Position numbers and translations under genes: made by a program. This document shows, piece by piece, positions 37,701 to 45,289 of a stretch of DNA of 64,000 nt (within the stretch, counting starts at the first letter, position 1; each line of letters begins with the position of its first letter). Under the pieces are notes generated by a model, which saw only the letters and a list, made by a program, of their open reading frames with translations, made no database searches and was not told where the DNA came from. Source of the DNA: Toxoplasma gondii ME49 (taxonomy: Eukaryota > Apicomplexa > Conoidasida > Eucoccidiorida > Sarcocystidae). Location: assembly GCF_000006565.2 (NCBI RefSeq), contig NC_031476.1, positions 6,480,400 to 6,544,399 of the forward strand, in the 5' to 3' direction.

Positions 37701-39230
37701 TTTGCCTGAAGCGCCTTCCTCTGCTCGTTCTGGATGTTTGGCACGATGCTCGGCACCCTCTGTCCCTTCTGTCGGCGCCATAGGGGCTTCCATCGCCCCA
37801 CACGCGACCGCGGCTTCCGCGACGACGTCGAGGGCCTTCTCCAGCTCCCGTCGGGCCTCATCGATCTTCTTAGATTCGTCCTGGCTGGCGCCACCGTCAC
37901 CGTCTCTCTCCGCCGCGCCTTCAGCCTGGTCACTCGGCCCCTCCTCTCCGGCGGCGCCGGAGCCGCCGTCGCTGGAGCGTAGCGCCGAGGGCAGAAGGGG
38001 AAACGCATAGGAGGCAGTGCCAGCAGCGACTAGACGAAGCAGCGTCAGGAGAGACTGGCGGAAGACATAAACTTCTCCCTCCTTCATGACTGGCGTGACG
38101 CGTCGGAGGAGAAGAAGTGCTGCGGGGAGGACAACAGCGGCTGCACATGAAGCCTCAGACCCTCGATTCTCCGCGAGCAACCCAATACACTTCCGCACAG
38201 CTCGCACCCGCGCAGAGAGAAACTGGGAACTCGACAGCGAGGCAGACGCCGACAAATCTGAGAGCAGAAACGGACTGCCGTCCTTCAACTCGCTCCCTCT
38301 GATTTCCGGGACGTTCGGGTCGTCGCACATGGCCGGGGCCGCGCGCAGAAACTCTGTGAGGACCCGAAGAGTCGTGAGAGAAGACGGAAACATGTTCTTT
38401 CTTCGCGTTGTGTCCTCTCCACTCCTACCGGCCTCATCTCGCACCGGCGGCTTGTGTGGCTGGCCCTCCGACGCCGACAAGTGTGGCTCCGAAGCCGCAG
38501 GCGAACTCTTCGCCATCGCGACACACCCAGGGCCCGCCACAGGGCCTGAGCCCGGGTCAAGGCCCGCGGCCGAAGAAACGCCAGATGCAATCTCCCTGGC
38601 GGTGGGGAAAGCGGCAGGGGGCGGCAGGCCGCCGCTCGGAAGCCCGGCAGCCACAAGGTTCGCCTGAGGAACTCCAGGAAACGCCGGGGCCTCCGGCAGG
38701 CGAGAGCCAGACATGAGGTTTCCCTCAGCAGGACCCGCAGGCCCGGTGCCGGGGAGGGAAGCAGGCGTCATGACTGCGGGGACTGGAGTCCCAGGGTATG
38801 CAGGGGCGAAGAGAGATCCAGGCAGAGGCTCCGGAGGGCCAGACACAGCGCTATGGCCCGAAGACGCAAGAGAAGCTGTTGAAGAGATAGGGGCCGAAGA
38901 GGAGACATGGCCCGTTTCAGAGACATACTCACGCGGCGCAGCCTCGGCGAAGCCCGGGGGAGTTGAAAAACTGGGGTGGTGCAGGCCCGTCTCGCAGGGG
39001 AGAGGGAAGGGAGCTGCGGCGACCGCGGGGAGTGAAGGTGTGGAGCCCAAGTGGTGAGAGGCGGAACCCGATCCAGGCCCAGCCGCAGGGAAATACGAGA
39101 GAACCTGAGCAGGCTGTTCCTGGACCGGGGCAGCCGACGCGAAAGTCGAGGGCCTCTCGGGGAGCGACGGGTGCCCAGAAGGGCCAGAAGGCCCCGAAGG
39201 GGGCGGGTCGCCGGCCGCGCCGTCTTTCAT
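3267..39230 (-). CDS. TRRAP: TRRAP/Tra1-like PIKK pseudokinase scaffold, 25 exons
   Basis: Predicted nuclear scaffold that recruits transcription activators to histone acetyltransferase complexes (SAGA and NuA4/TIP60 in other eukaryotes). Similarity runs the whole length in order: HEAT solenoid, FAT domain, PI3K-like pseudokinase, FATC. Diagnostic stretches include LLLGLLRALFRQT, RILGKLGGKNRAFLK, QAVYFDVRTAYMERREY, VPFRLTRNIESL and the C-terminal MKPTWQAWF. I placed 25 exons by hand. All 24 introns are GT-AG, every junction keeps phase, and the exons sum to 25,446 nt, or 8,481 residues plus stop. Human TRRAP has about 3,860 residues, so low-complexity inserts more than double the length. The start is the first ATG in the 5'-most open frame (39230-39228, A at -3); an upstream non-coding or short coding exon cannot be excluded. 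Family identity is near certain; exon 1 and the exon 7 and 16 donors are the least secure points. Confidence 0.93.
3530..3578. repeat. ACATACAT/ATAT microsatellite in the last TRRAP intron
   Basis: Short interrupted run of ACATACATATATACACA units in the 326-bp intron before the FATC exon. It inflates spurious frames on the minus strand. Confidence 0.7.
3695..6381 (-). other. TRRAP: TRRAP exons 23-24: PI3K-like pseudokinase domain
   Basis: Exons are 6381-5533 and 4997-3695 (residues about 7731-8448). Exon 23 begins with a Ser/Arg-rich linker, then VIVKLKKWKDLL and RTEQRLLQLLSLINQLL, matching the TRRAP N-lobe. Across the junction, NQLLFKFKDTRGRGLSFTL aligns without gaps to the animal protein, which fixes donor GTACGC at 5532 and acceptor TTTCTAG before 4997. 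Exon 24 has PRCRLMEDPPSLLTL, FRKRFTQSVGLFGLLNYIL and VPFRLTRNIESLI. Where active PIKKs have GDRHxxN the sequence reads MADINPSK, and no DFG follows, so kinase activity is not expected. A charged Ala/Glu insert lies at about 4780-4400. Confidence 0.93.
7000..11257 (-). other. TRRAP: TRRAP exons 17-22: FAT domain, small exons
   Basis: Exons are 11257-11152, 10730-10393, 9764-9503, 8866-8596, 8318-8153 and 7388-7000 (residues about 7221-7731). Homology is continuous: TTLNTWRERLPNTWDSIDSW and LFVWRNFIFSIIQS in exon 18, LRLKAILMFRLY in exon 19, LAVQPLCGAAWLTWAKMNE in exon 20, GRLYLSRILWLLSYDVGP and PWLPQLLSGL in exon 21, and QLPQAVYFDVRTAYMERREY in exon 22. Exon 21 (166 nt) is short and was found from homology between the LTWAKMNE and QAVYF blocks. 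All phases close exactly. Confidence 0.9.
11527..15814 (-). other. TRRAP: TRRAP exons 12-16: start of the FAT domain
   Basis: Exons are 15814-14541, 13749-13575, 12809-12639, 12224-11991 and 11772-11527 (residues about 6521-7220). Exon 12 contains ASVWASLFQVLWRAV and LLFYLAKTFACYHEVLPLL, matching the first FAT helices. Exon 14 (ELYGQLEEPDYEAGVVASR, then LAFLQHGFYNQAKNRIVEA) and exon 15 (WWNVCWLATTKHLNQWNSL) match the TRRAP TPR-like repeats residue for residue in many places. Exon 16 contains LLLSSWRRLPAVV. Its donor at 11526 (CCG then GTTGCC) is non-consensus but is the only one that keeps the frame to exon 17. Confidence 0.88.
11819..11857. repeat. Purine-rich tandem repeat in a TRRAP intron
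   Basis: About two copies of a GGAAGAAGGACGGAAA unit in the intron between exons 15 and 16. On the coding strand this is a pyrimidine-rich tract upstream of the exon 16 acceptor region's intron sequence. Confidence 0.6.
16359..22575 (-). other. TRRAP: TRRAP exon 11: 6.2-kb exon, HEAT solenoid with Cys-rich inserts
   Basis: A single 6,217-nt exon (residues about 4448-6520), over a quarter of the protein. It enters with one base completing an Arg codon (acceptor CCTCAG) and leaves after a Gln codon at donor GTTAGA. Leu/Ala-rich helices alternate with charged linkers. Cys pairs appear repeatedly in the linkers: CPCEACSAGVC near 19415, CCACRK near 17937, GCCC near 17855, CCGVC with KCG near 17100-17140, and CPLC near 16580. 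The homologous region in other species is HEAT only, so the Cys groups are probably lineage-specific. Several long frames on the opposite strand here are shadows. Confidence 0.88.
22682..22721. repeat. (AT)20 microsatellite in a TRRAP intron
   Basis: Uninterrupted AT dinucleotides in the 492-bp intron between exons 10 and 11, the type of marker used for strain typing in coccidia. Confidence 0.9.
23069..28024 (-). other. TRRAP: TRRAP exons 6-10: central HEAT solenoid
   Basis: Exons are 28024-25943, 25683-25621, 25481-25087, 24915-24249 and 23580-23069 (residues about 3209-4447). Helical repeats include LRCVQLIEETARLFCVVQP and KAAGCLVLIRLLRTLPPEWA. Exon 6 has an acidic tract encoded by a GTC repeat at 27352-27374 and long Glu/Lys/Gly-rich linkers. 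Exon 7 is only 21 codons (contains DPSLRDMLFQFLSK) and was placed by phase and by its smooth join to exon 8 (TLLLALRFLKLALIHPDW). Its donor, GTCTCT, is weak. Exons 9 and 10 are Leu-rich helices split by an acidic insert. The intron between exons 10 and 11 carries an AT microsatellite. Confidence 0.8.
27352..27374. repeat. GTC trinucleotide repeat coding for poly-Asp in TRRAP exon 6
   Basis: On the minus strand the run reads GAC repeats and encodes a string of Asp residues within an acidic linker. Confidence 0.75.
28309..32022 (-). other. TRRAP: TRRAP exon 5: strongest HEAT match, with a Gly/Ala/Pro-rich insert
   Basis: Exactly 1,238 codons, phase 0 on both sides (residues about 1971-3208). 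The run from about 31330 to 30930 aligns almost without gaps to animal TRRAP: LLLGLLRALFRQT, FLPFLPEFL, WVEVSLMAPARLKNLLPHL, LALRTVELWVENL. After a Gly/Ala/Pro/Ser-rich insert of about 130 residues (roughly 30735-30340), homology resumes at HALMVIRILGKLGGKNRAFL, the counterpart of the GKFGGSNRK segment. Near the 3' end are Glu/Asp-rich linkers and a VCEGC motif. Acceptor TTCTCAG before 32022; donor GAG then GTGAGA. Confidence 0.92.
32231..34819 (-). other. TRRAP: TRRAP exon 4: HEAT solenoid with Cys-rich and Ala-rich inserts
   Basis: Single exon of 863 codons (residues about 1108-1970). The acceptor is a pyrimidine tract ending in CTGTAG at 34820-34821, and the donor is GCG then GTAAGT at 32230. 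The conserved segment, about 33395-33130, contains SSLTFLHPANLRDFALTHVG and a helical run ending in LLSFLLQSLPVL. This matches the TRRAP stretch that starts with a long helix and a Leu-rich pair. The insert upstream of it (about 33760-33520) holds several Cys groups (CLRCGG, CVCC, CRGTCCC) absent from animal and yeast homologues as far as I recall. The 3' third is charged low complexity. Confidence 0.85.
35194..39230 (-). other. TRRAP: TRRAP exons 1-3: proline-rich N-terminus and first HEAT repeats
   Basis: Exons are 39230-37680, 37352-36880 and 36490-35194 (residues 1 to about 1107). The first 290 or so residues are Pro/Gly/Ser/Ala-rich with no fold that I can see. Helical repeats then begin at LTTLRVLTEFLRAAPAM and continue through LSDCEDNAVRALSVLIDVAR, which resembles the DNEEN-containing N-terminal HEAT repeats of Tra1/TRRAP. 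Exon 3 carries a long helical run (about 36175-35890) like the TRRAP Cir region. Donors are GTACGA, GTATGC and GTGAGG; acceptors are TTCTTCAG and TTTCCAG. The fold assignment is inferred from amphipathic helices and family order. Confidence 0.8.
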
Positions 39231-40283
39231 CTTGACAAGGGGAAGAAGTGAAGACAATGAGAAGACAAAGGCAAGAAGCCAGAGGAAAAGGGGCTGTAGA
39301 AGACTCTTGAAAGCACCTGTTGATACAGCGGAGAAAACGGTTCGAATGATGCGTTTCAGTAGCGTTCACTGCCGCACTGTCCTCGTGGAAGTTCTCCTGG
39401 GGCCCACTGTGCCACCGGTGAGATCACAGGGAGGCCTGGGCCTTCTCATCGAATGGGACCGACCTTCATGCCTGTTAGATCACTACTGTTCAGTTGGCGT
39501 ATAGACAAGGCACTCCAGGTAGTCACAACTCGAACTGGAGGCACAAAAAAGCGCGTCCAGAGCGTAGACGATAGAGCTATTTGGGCGGGATGGAACACGG
39601 GGAGAAGTATACACGCTTCCGAGACCGGCGAGGTGTTTTTCGACTTAGAGAAAGGGAACGAAGCGTCCTCAGAACTTCGTGTGAAGTAATTCAGAACTCT
39701 CAATAGAAGGTAACAACGGTTCGTTGGACATAGAGTGCCAACGGTTTACAAACGTTCCGCTTTGCCTCGCTTCATTGCCGACGGCTCGACCCCTGCGGCA
39801 ACATCTGCCGGGAGTGCCTCCCGGTTTGTTCCGCAAAGGAACGAGAAAGTCTGCATAGAAGAAAAAAGTGTGGGTACTTCATCGGCGTTGGTGTTCTCCG
39901 ATTTCTTGTTTGCTCTTCACTCGAGATCATAGGGCCGGTTCCACGCGGGCGCAAGCGGGCTGCCTTCTGGGGTCCGCGGGTGGCTCCCGGGCGCCTTCGT
40001 TTCTGGGACGGTGAGACGGAAACAAAGAATGAACTGGAACAGGAAATGAGAGAATATTCCACGGAAAGAGGCGCAATGGAGGGAAAAAGGCGATCGCCAC
40101 AGCAGCTGTGCACCCCCCGTACGTGAAATTGCCTGGTGGTTGAACCTCGAGGTCACGCATTAGCTGGAAAACACATGGAAAGCAGCAACCAGGGACACGA
40201 GGAAAGCAAAAGTGGACTAGAAGAAAGGAGAAACAGCTTTTAAAACAGATGCTCGCGGTGTTCCCTGGCTCTCATCTCGTCGA

Positions 40284-40290
40284 TGCATGC
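40284..40290. promoter_or_regulatory. TGCATGC motif, first copy
   Basis: Palindromic TGCATGC within the divergent intergenic region. This heptamer is a known ApiAP2 target and an enriched promoter motif in apicomplexans. Function here is inferred from position only; it also occurs by chance elsewhere, for example in an intron near 13135. Confidence 0.35.
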
Positions 40291-40548
40291 AAAAACGAAC
40301 GCCGTAGCCGGACCCGCTGTGCGAGAGCACGTCTCCCCGATATGCTTCAGGAGAGCGGGTGGTTCGGAAAAGGGAGAGAAAAAAAGAGGAAAAAGAAGAG
40401 AAAAATGCACACTCCCAGGAGACAGAAGATATGCTGAATGCTTTCAGAGGTAGTCCTGCCGGTACAGTTCAAGCACGGAAGTTCCGGGACTTGGCCCAGG
40501 GAAGAAGTGACAGAAGGCGAAGAAGCGAGACCCGAGAGCTGGACAGAC

Positions 40549-40555
40549 TGCATGC
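40549..40555. promoter_or_regulatory. TGCATGC motif, second copy
   Basis: Second exact TGCATGC, 265 bp from the first and inside the same divergent region. Two copies in 1.8 kb is more than expected by chance for a 7-mer, which mildly supports a regulatory role. Confidence 0.35.
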
Positions 40556-41001
40556 AGCGAAGCACAGAGACGAGAGGAAACGGGAGGTAAAATGCAGGAA
40601 ACCCTGCCTTTTCGCCAAGGCTCGGGGCAGCTTTTCCACGAAAACAGAAGCGTAAGGCACAGAGAGAGACACGTTGAATTTTCGGGGCTGGCACTGTCCG
40701 TACTGTCCCTCCCCGTGCCTCGAATATAAGATCGTCGCACACCCTCGCAGTCGGGCAAAACTACTTCCACCACAGCGGCTTAAGCTTTCAAGTGTTCCAG
40801 AGAGGGTTAAACGTGTTTAGCTCCTTATGTTGCCACCGGGTCGGGTGCTGGAGTGCTCGTATCGAAGTGAAAAAGATCTCTTCCACGACTACTACCTGCG
40901 CCAAAGGGAAAAAGCGGATCAGCCGCACTCTTGAGCCCATCAGGGCCTTTGTTGTGCTACAGCGATGGTTTCACATTGATATTAGCTATGGATTCATCAG
41001 C

Positions 41002-44000
41002 ATGGATCAGGAATGGTACGGTCATTTGTGGGAGAAAGTGGACAGGCTCTTTGACAAGGACGAGGAACAGGAACCTGTGATAGGGTGGTCTCCCAGCGAG
41101 CGTGCAGCAGCGCACACCATCACAGATAAATGGTAAATAAGAATTGTTTGGAAACATGCTTCTGTTTAGATGTCGGCTCCCTACTCTCGGGCAACGTGCC
41201 AAAGATCGAAACTTTCTGGTGCGACGCGTATCTTCGAATACCAGAATGAACAAGCGTTCCTGTCTGGGACCCTCTAGCAGCCGAAGCGTAAAAACTGGTG
41301 ATCTTTAGGAAGCCTGAGCCACGGAAGCAAACACAGATGGTGACGGAACGTAACTCACACCAAGGCGAAGGTTTCTTTTCAGTCATTACGGAAAAACGAG
41401 GATACCCGTTTTCCTGGTGCGTGCTTCTATGCGAACCGTGAATTTCAATTGTCACCACGACGTATGAGCCGTAACGCTCGGTCTTACAAGACCGCAACGC
41501 ATTACGCGTGACTATCGGGGCGTATCATATGATATGTTGTTTTTATTCAGCACTCGAGTTGCAGGTAGACGCACGTGTCTGTTTCTGACGAACTGACTCA
41601 TGCTGGCATTTTGTTCGAGAGGGCGTGGTGTCTTGTAGCCAGGGATTCAGTGCAGCCGCCTCGAAATAATGCACATTCTGCACAACTTCCTGGATCCTTC
41701 GCTAATCGTCAGCAGGCTTCGGGGCTCCCTGTCGAGCTCGCAGCTGAAACCTGTCTAGCAGAGGCTCTGCGTCATAAGCGTCTTGTAAAAGACAATGCCA
41801 CGCAAGCGTGAAATGCTCACGGTCCTGGAGGTGTCGTCCCTCGAAGTTGGGAAACACAAACACCACGGAGCTATGCCGGTACCAGGGAACACAAAACAGC
41901 CACTGTCAGGTCGTCTAGCCGTGGTGTCGTCGTTCCCTGCTAGGAGCTGCCAGAGTCCTGTCGTGCTGACTTCATCCCCGCTCCAGACATCCATTTTTAG
42001 TTATGTGATATTTCTGAGTATTCCTATGATTTGCAACTTCGCCTCTGAGATCGCTTACGTTCAGTCAAATAAATGTTTTCTTTTTTTTCCACGGCCTAAT
42101 TCAAGGACGTCGAATGAGTGTTGTGGTATTGAAACCGCTTGGGAGACACGGTCATACGTAGCAGATGCGTTTGCGCAGCTCCAAGTATGTTCGTTCATTG
42201 AAAAGCAGGAATGCTGCGACATGCTTCTCTTCGCATTACTGCCTGTTCTACACCGGGGGATCGTTTGTCAGTTCCTTCCTCAATGTCTCGGTCCTTGTCT
42301 CTGCCCTGTCCCAGGGGGGTTCTTGCGTGGAGCTGACGGCTAGTTGAGAGCCCTTATTCAGGGGCTGCGCAGAGTGCTAGAATTGACCTTCTACTTGTGG
42401 CTGTCGTCGTTTCAGGATGATGTAGAAGTCGCGCCGAACTTCGAGAAACAAGTCGAGAGTCACAGTGAATCTCGAAGGATGCGCAGACGCCTTCGGGGAA
42501 TCTCTCCGAAATCACCCCACGAAGCAGACTTGCCACACTTGGAGCTGGACGAGAGAGGGATATTAAGTTGGTTCTGCGCTCCTATAAGACCGTGGATTGA
42601 CACTGACGAAAGCACTTCAATGGGGAGCATTCCCAGTGCCCCCCCAAATTTGAATTATTCAAAGAGCTGTAGAAACACATCGCATCCTTTTTTGCAAGTC
42701 GTGCCCCATTCAGGCGATGTTTCTGTCTCAGTCTCTGTCGACGATGGGCAACTCACCTTTTGCGAGGCTGCACATGTTAAGGATTCCAACAACACGCGTG
42801 CGCTGAGGAAGACTGATGTTTCATCTATATCCAACGTTCAGCGGTTCCGGTCGCCGACGGAGAACGTGATTTCACCACAGAGTGGACCGCGAACTGCGAC
42901 AGAAGGTGTTCTGACAAACACCAACGGAACATATATGCACGCGGAAAAATCTCCACAGAGCTTCAGTCCTGCTGATACAAACAGAGTCTCGTGCCGTCTC
43001 GCAGACCTTTTCTGGTGGCATTGCGGAGTTACTTCGTTGAGTGGGGAAGAGTCATTCCATGAGTTTTGCTGCGGTACGGAGGAGGAGAGTGAACGGCACA
43101 AGCGTTCCGATGAATGGAAATCAACGACGCTTACAAAGACGTCCTCGGCCAGCTACGTTTTCGTGGATAGTACGAACAAACCTGACCAGGGTGTCCTGCC
43201 GATCGATCGGCTTTCGAAGCAAGCGATCAAGTGCAAGCCACCGTCGACCCTCTCGCTTGAGAGTGTTCGAGCCTCCGCGACGCCTGTCAGGAAGGAGTGT
43301 TCAGATCCAATAGACGAAGAGAGCAATATCTTCCCCTTGTGTGCCTCGTGTAGCGGAGCCACGAAGGTTAAACTCGAGGTGCGAACTGGCACAGAAAAGG
43401 GTGGAAGAGTTCGTCACACTGCGTAGCCAATCACCGCCGCATCGCACAGTGGAAACAACTGCGTCCTCGTATTTGTGCTTCGTAGCTCGTTCCGCAGCGA
43501 CTCTGCCTCTGAGTGGCGCAAACAACCGGAAAATGATGGTGTGCTGTTGCCTTCTGTCTACAGATTCTTCGCGCACCATCAATCGGTCAGGTGCTCAAAT
43601 GGTATCTCAAGGCCTCCAGTAGAATCGCCAACGGTCGCGTTCGTCTGTGTCGCTGCACCGGCGTTAAGCACGGCCACGGTCAAGTCGACCTGCTGAATTA
43701 TCCCACCCTGGGTGATTGGCAAATGAGCCTTCTACGAGAGCTTTCGGACTGGCAAGACGTCTCCCTAGCCTCTGAGGGGACTGAATACTTTGCGAACACA
43801 CATGCAGAATACGGTGAAGCTGACGCCGATGTCATATCACTGCCGATGGGAGCATCATCTGCGAATTCCAAACAGAAGCCAGAATGCTCTGTTTTTGCGC
43901 GTGAGCCGCCCGTAAGACTTCCTGCCTGTGGTCACGTTGTCAGTGAGGAAGCTTTCCACAGCTGCGTTAAAGAGGCCATGAAGGAAAAAACAAACATGGT

Positions 44001-44097
44001 ATTTAGCAGTGGAGCACAGTGGCGAGTACAGTGCCCTTTGTGTACATGTAGGCAACTGGTAGGAGCGCCTCTTCTGAGCAGGCTTTACATGTCCTAA
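41002..44097 (+). CDS. Degenerate RING-finger protein, RMND5/Gid2-like E3 subunit (provisional)
   Basis: Four exons chosen by splice phase: 41002-41132, 42106-42184, 42416-43366 and 43564-44097, giving 564 residues. Donors are GTAAAT, GTATGT and GTTAAA; acceptors are AATTCAAG, GTTTCAG and TCTACAG. The start MDQEWYGHLWEKVDRLF has A at -3. The first 390 residues match nothing I recognise. The C-terminus (residues about 494-548) has one Cys (ECSVF), then EPPVRLPACGHVVSEEAF, then CPLCTC. RMND5/Gid2 proteins show this same pattern: a RING lacking the second Cys of the first pair, preceded by NPPxxL and CGHxIS. The family's role is E3 ubiquitin ligase in the GID/CTLH complex. LisH and CTLH motifs are not obvious, so another RING-like protein is possible. 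GC content is visibly lower than in its neighbours. Confidence 0.5.
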
Positions 44098-45289
44098 CTG
44101 CGGGGCGAGGAAAGCGTGGTCAGCACGGAACAAAAGTGTTCATTGACTACATCAAATATACTTTCAACACCCACAGGAAGATTTTATCCTGTTTACGATC
44201 TAAGGGCGTATTGGCGCTGAGGGTGTATTCGTTCGCTGCGGGTTGTAGACTCTTACAGCTGCATCCCTGCGCTTCGCGATGTCCCTTGTCGCTGTCCGGA
44301 AACTACTGATACAATTGCCGTCAAATGCGTGCGTTTGAGCATTTAACAAAAATGCCATGCACCTTCTCTGGTTGGACAGGGAGCCGACACGCTTGCACAC
44401 TGTTTTTTCCGTCTCGATCGGCTGTCACTGAACTGGCGCTGGCCACCCTGGTTCCGCCACATCCGTAGCGGAAAGTTAACAACCATCGTGTTTGCCACAG
44501 TTAGACTCGTTGTGGTTTTGGTGTTGCTGGTTGAAGCCTGGAGCATGCGTGCAAGCACAACCCGAATGTCCGGCCTTGCCTCAGCCCCAAAGCAGAACTT
44601 TATCGGCTGTGCAGCTTAAAACTGTCACCGGTACCGCTGCTACCACGCCTTCTTAGATTTCCTAATTTTGTCACTGCAATAGCTGCCGCTCCAACATTAC
44701 CGCATAGACAGCTGTGCTATAGGTTTAGCATGAAGTGGTTCGAACCAGAGGTGTTATTTCGACGCGATAGTAGAGTGGGCACTTGGAAATAGCCTCTCAA
44801 ACAGCTGGACTGCGCTGGCAAACACTAGAAGCAGCTGAGGCTAGAAGCGAGTTACCCAACGTCAAACACGGCAAACAAGACGGAAAGGGGCTGGTACATT
44901 CCGACAGGTGAGTTCACCGGCAATGCCGCTTCTACGAAGCAGCAGTCTTTACACTGAAAAACAACACGGACATGAACACAATCCCCTCTGCAACGTGGTG
45001 GCGACCCCACAATGATAGCACATGGAATTGTCTCCATATGAAACTACATTAAAAAGCGGGCGAAGGCCTTGGATTTTTACTCGTCATCGACTTGAAAAGT
45101 ACCACCCACGTTTGCCTCACTCTTTGAATCTCTTCGCTCACTGCGGACCGGTGGGGTCCGACCGAAAGAGACCCCAGCAAGATGGGAATGGACGGCATCG
45201 CATGCAGACAGCAGCCTCTTCTGCAGTCGCCTTTCACAGGTCTCCACGGCCACCCTGTCTGACAGACGCGCTGTTTTGACTCGATTCTA
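44098..45289. other. Convergent intergenic region
   Basis: 1.2 kb between the stops of the RMND5-like gene and the GNB1L-like gene, presumably two 3' UTRs. Frames are short and unremarkable. A GGTTCGAACC near 44738 resembles a tRNA T-loop but no cloverleaf forms around it. Confidence 0.6.

Larger units (their letters stand above)
39231..41001. promoter_or_regulatory. Divergent promoter region between TRRAP and the RMND5-like gene
   Basis: 1.77 kb between two predicted start codons pointing away from each other. It must hold both 5' UTRs and probably both promoters; there is no TATA-type element I would defend. Two copies of TGCATGC lie here. The strip next to TRRAP (39231-39383) stays open in the TRRAP frame but has no ATG, so a spliced upstream exon remains possible. 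Confidence 0.55.

Noticed and set aside
3267..39230. Several separate genes on the minus strand
   Set aside because: Homology to TRRAP is collinear through all blocks and phases match at every junction, with no promoter-sized gap between exons.
40347..40742. Minus-strand frame as an upstream TRRAP exon
   Set aside because: No homology to the TRRAP N-terminus and no clear donor in phase with exon 1.
41575..41811. Open frame as an extra exon of the RMND5-like gene
   Set aside because: Stop codons just upstream leave no acceptor in the phase set by exon 1, while exon 1 joins 42106 directly in phase.
44725..44760. tRNA-like GGTTCGAACC
   Set aside because: No matching T-stem of five pairs, anticodon arm or acceptor stem can be drawn around it.
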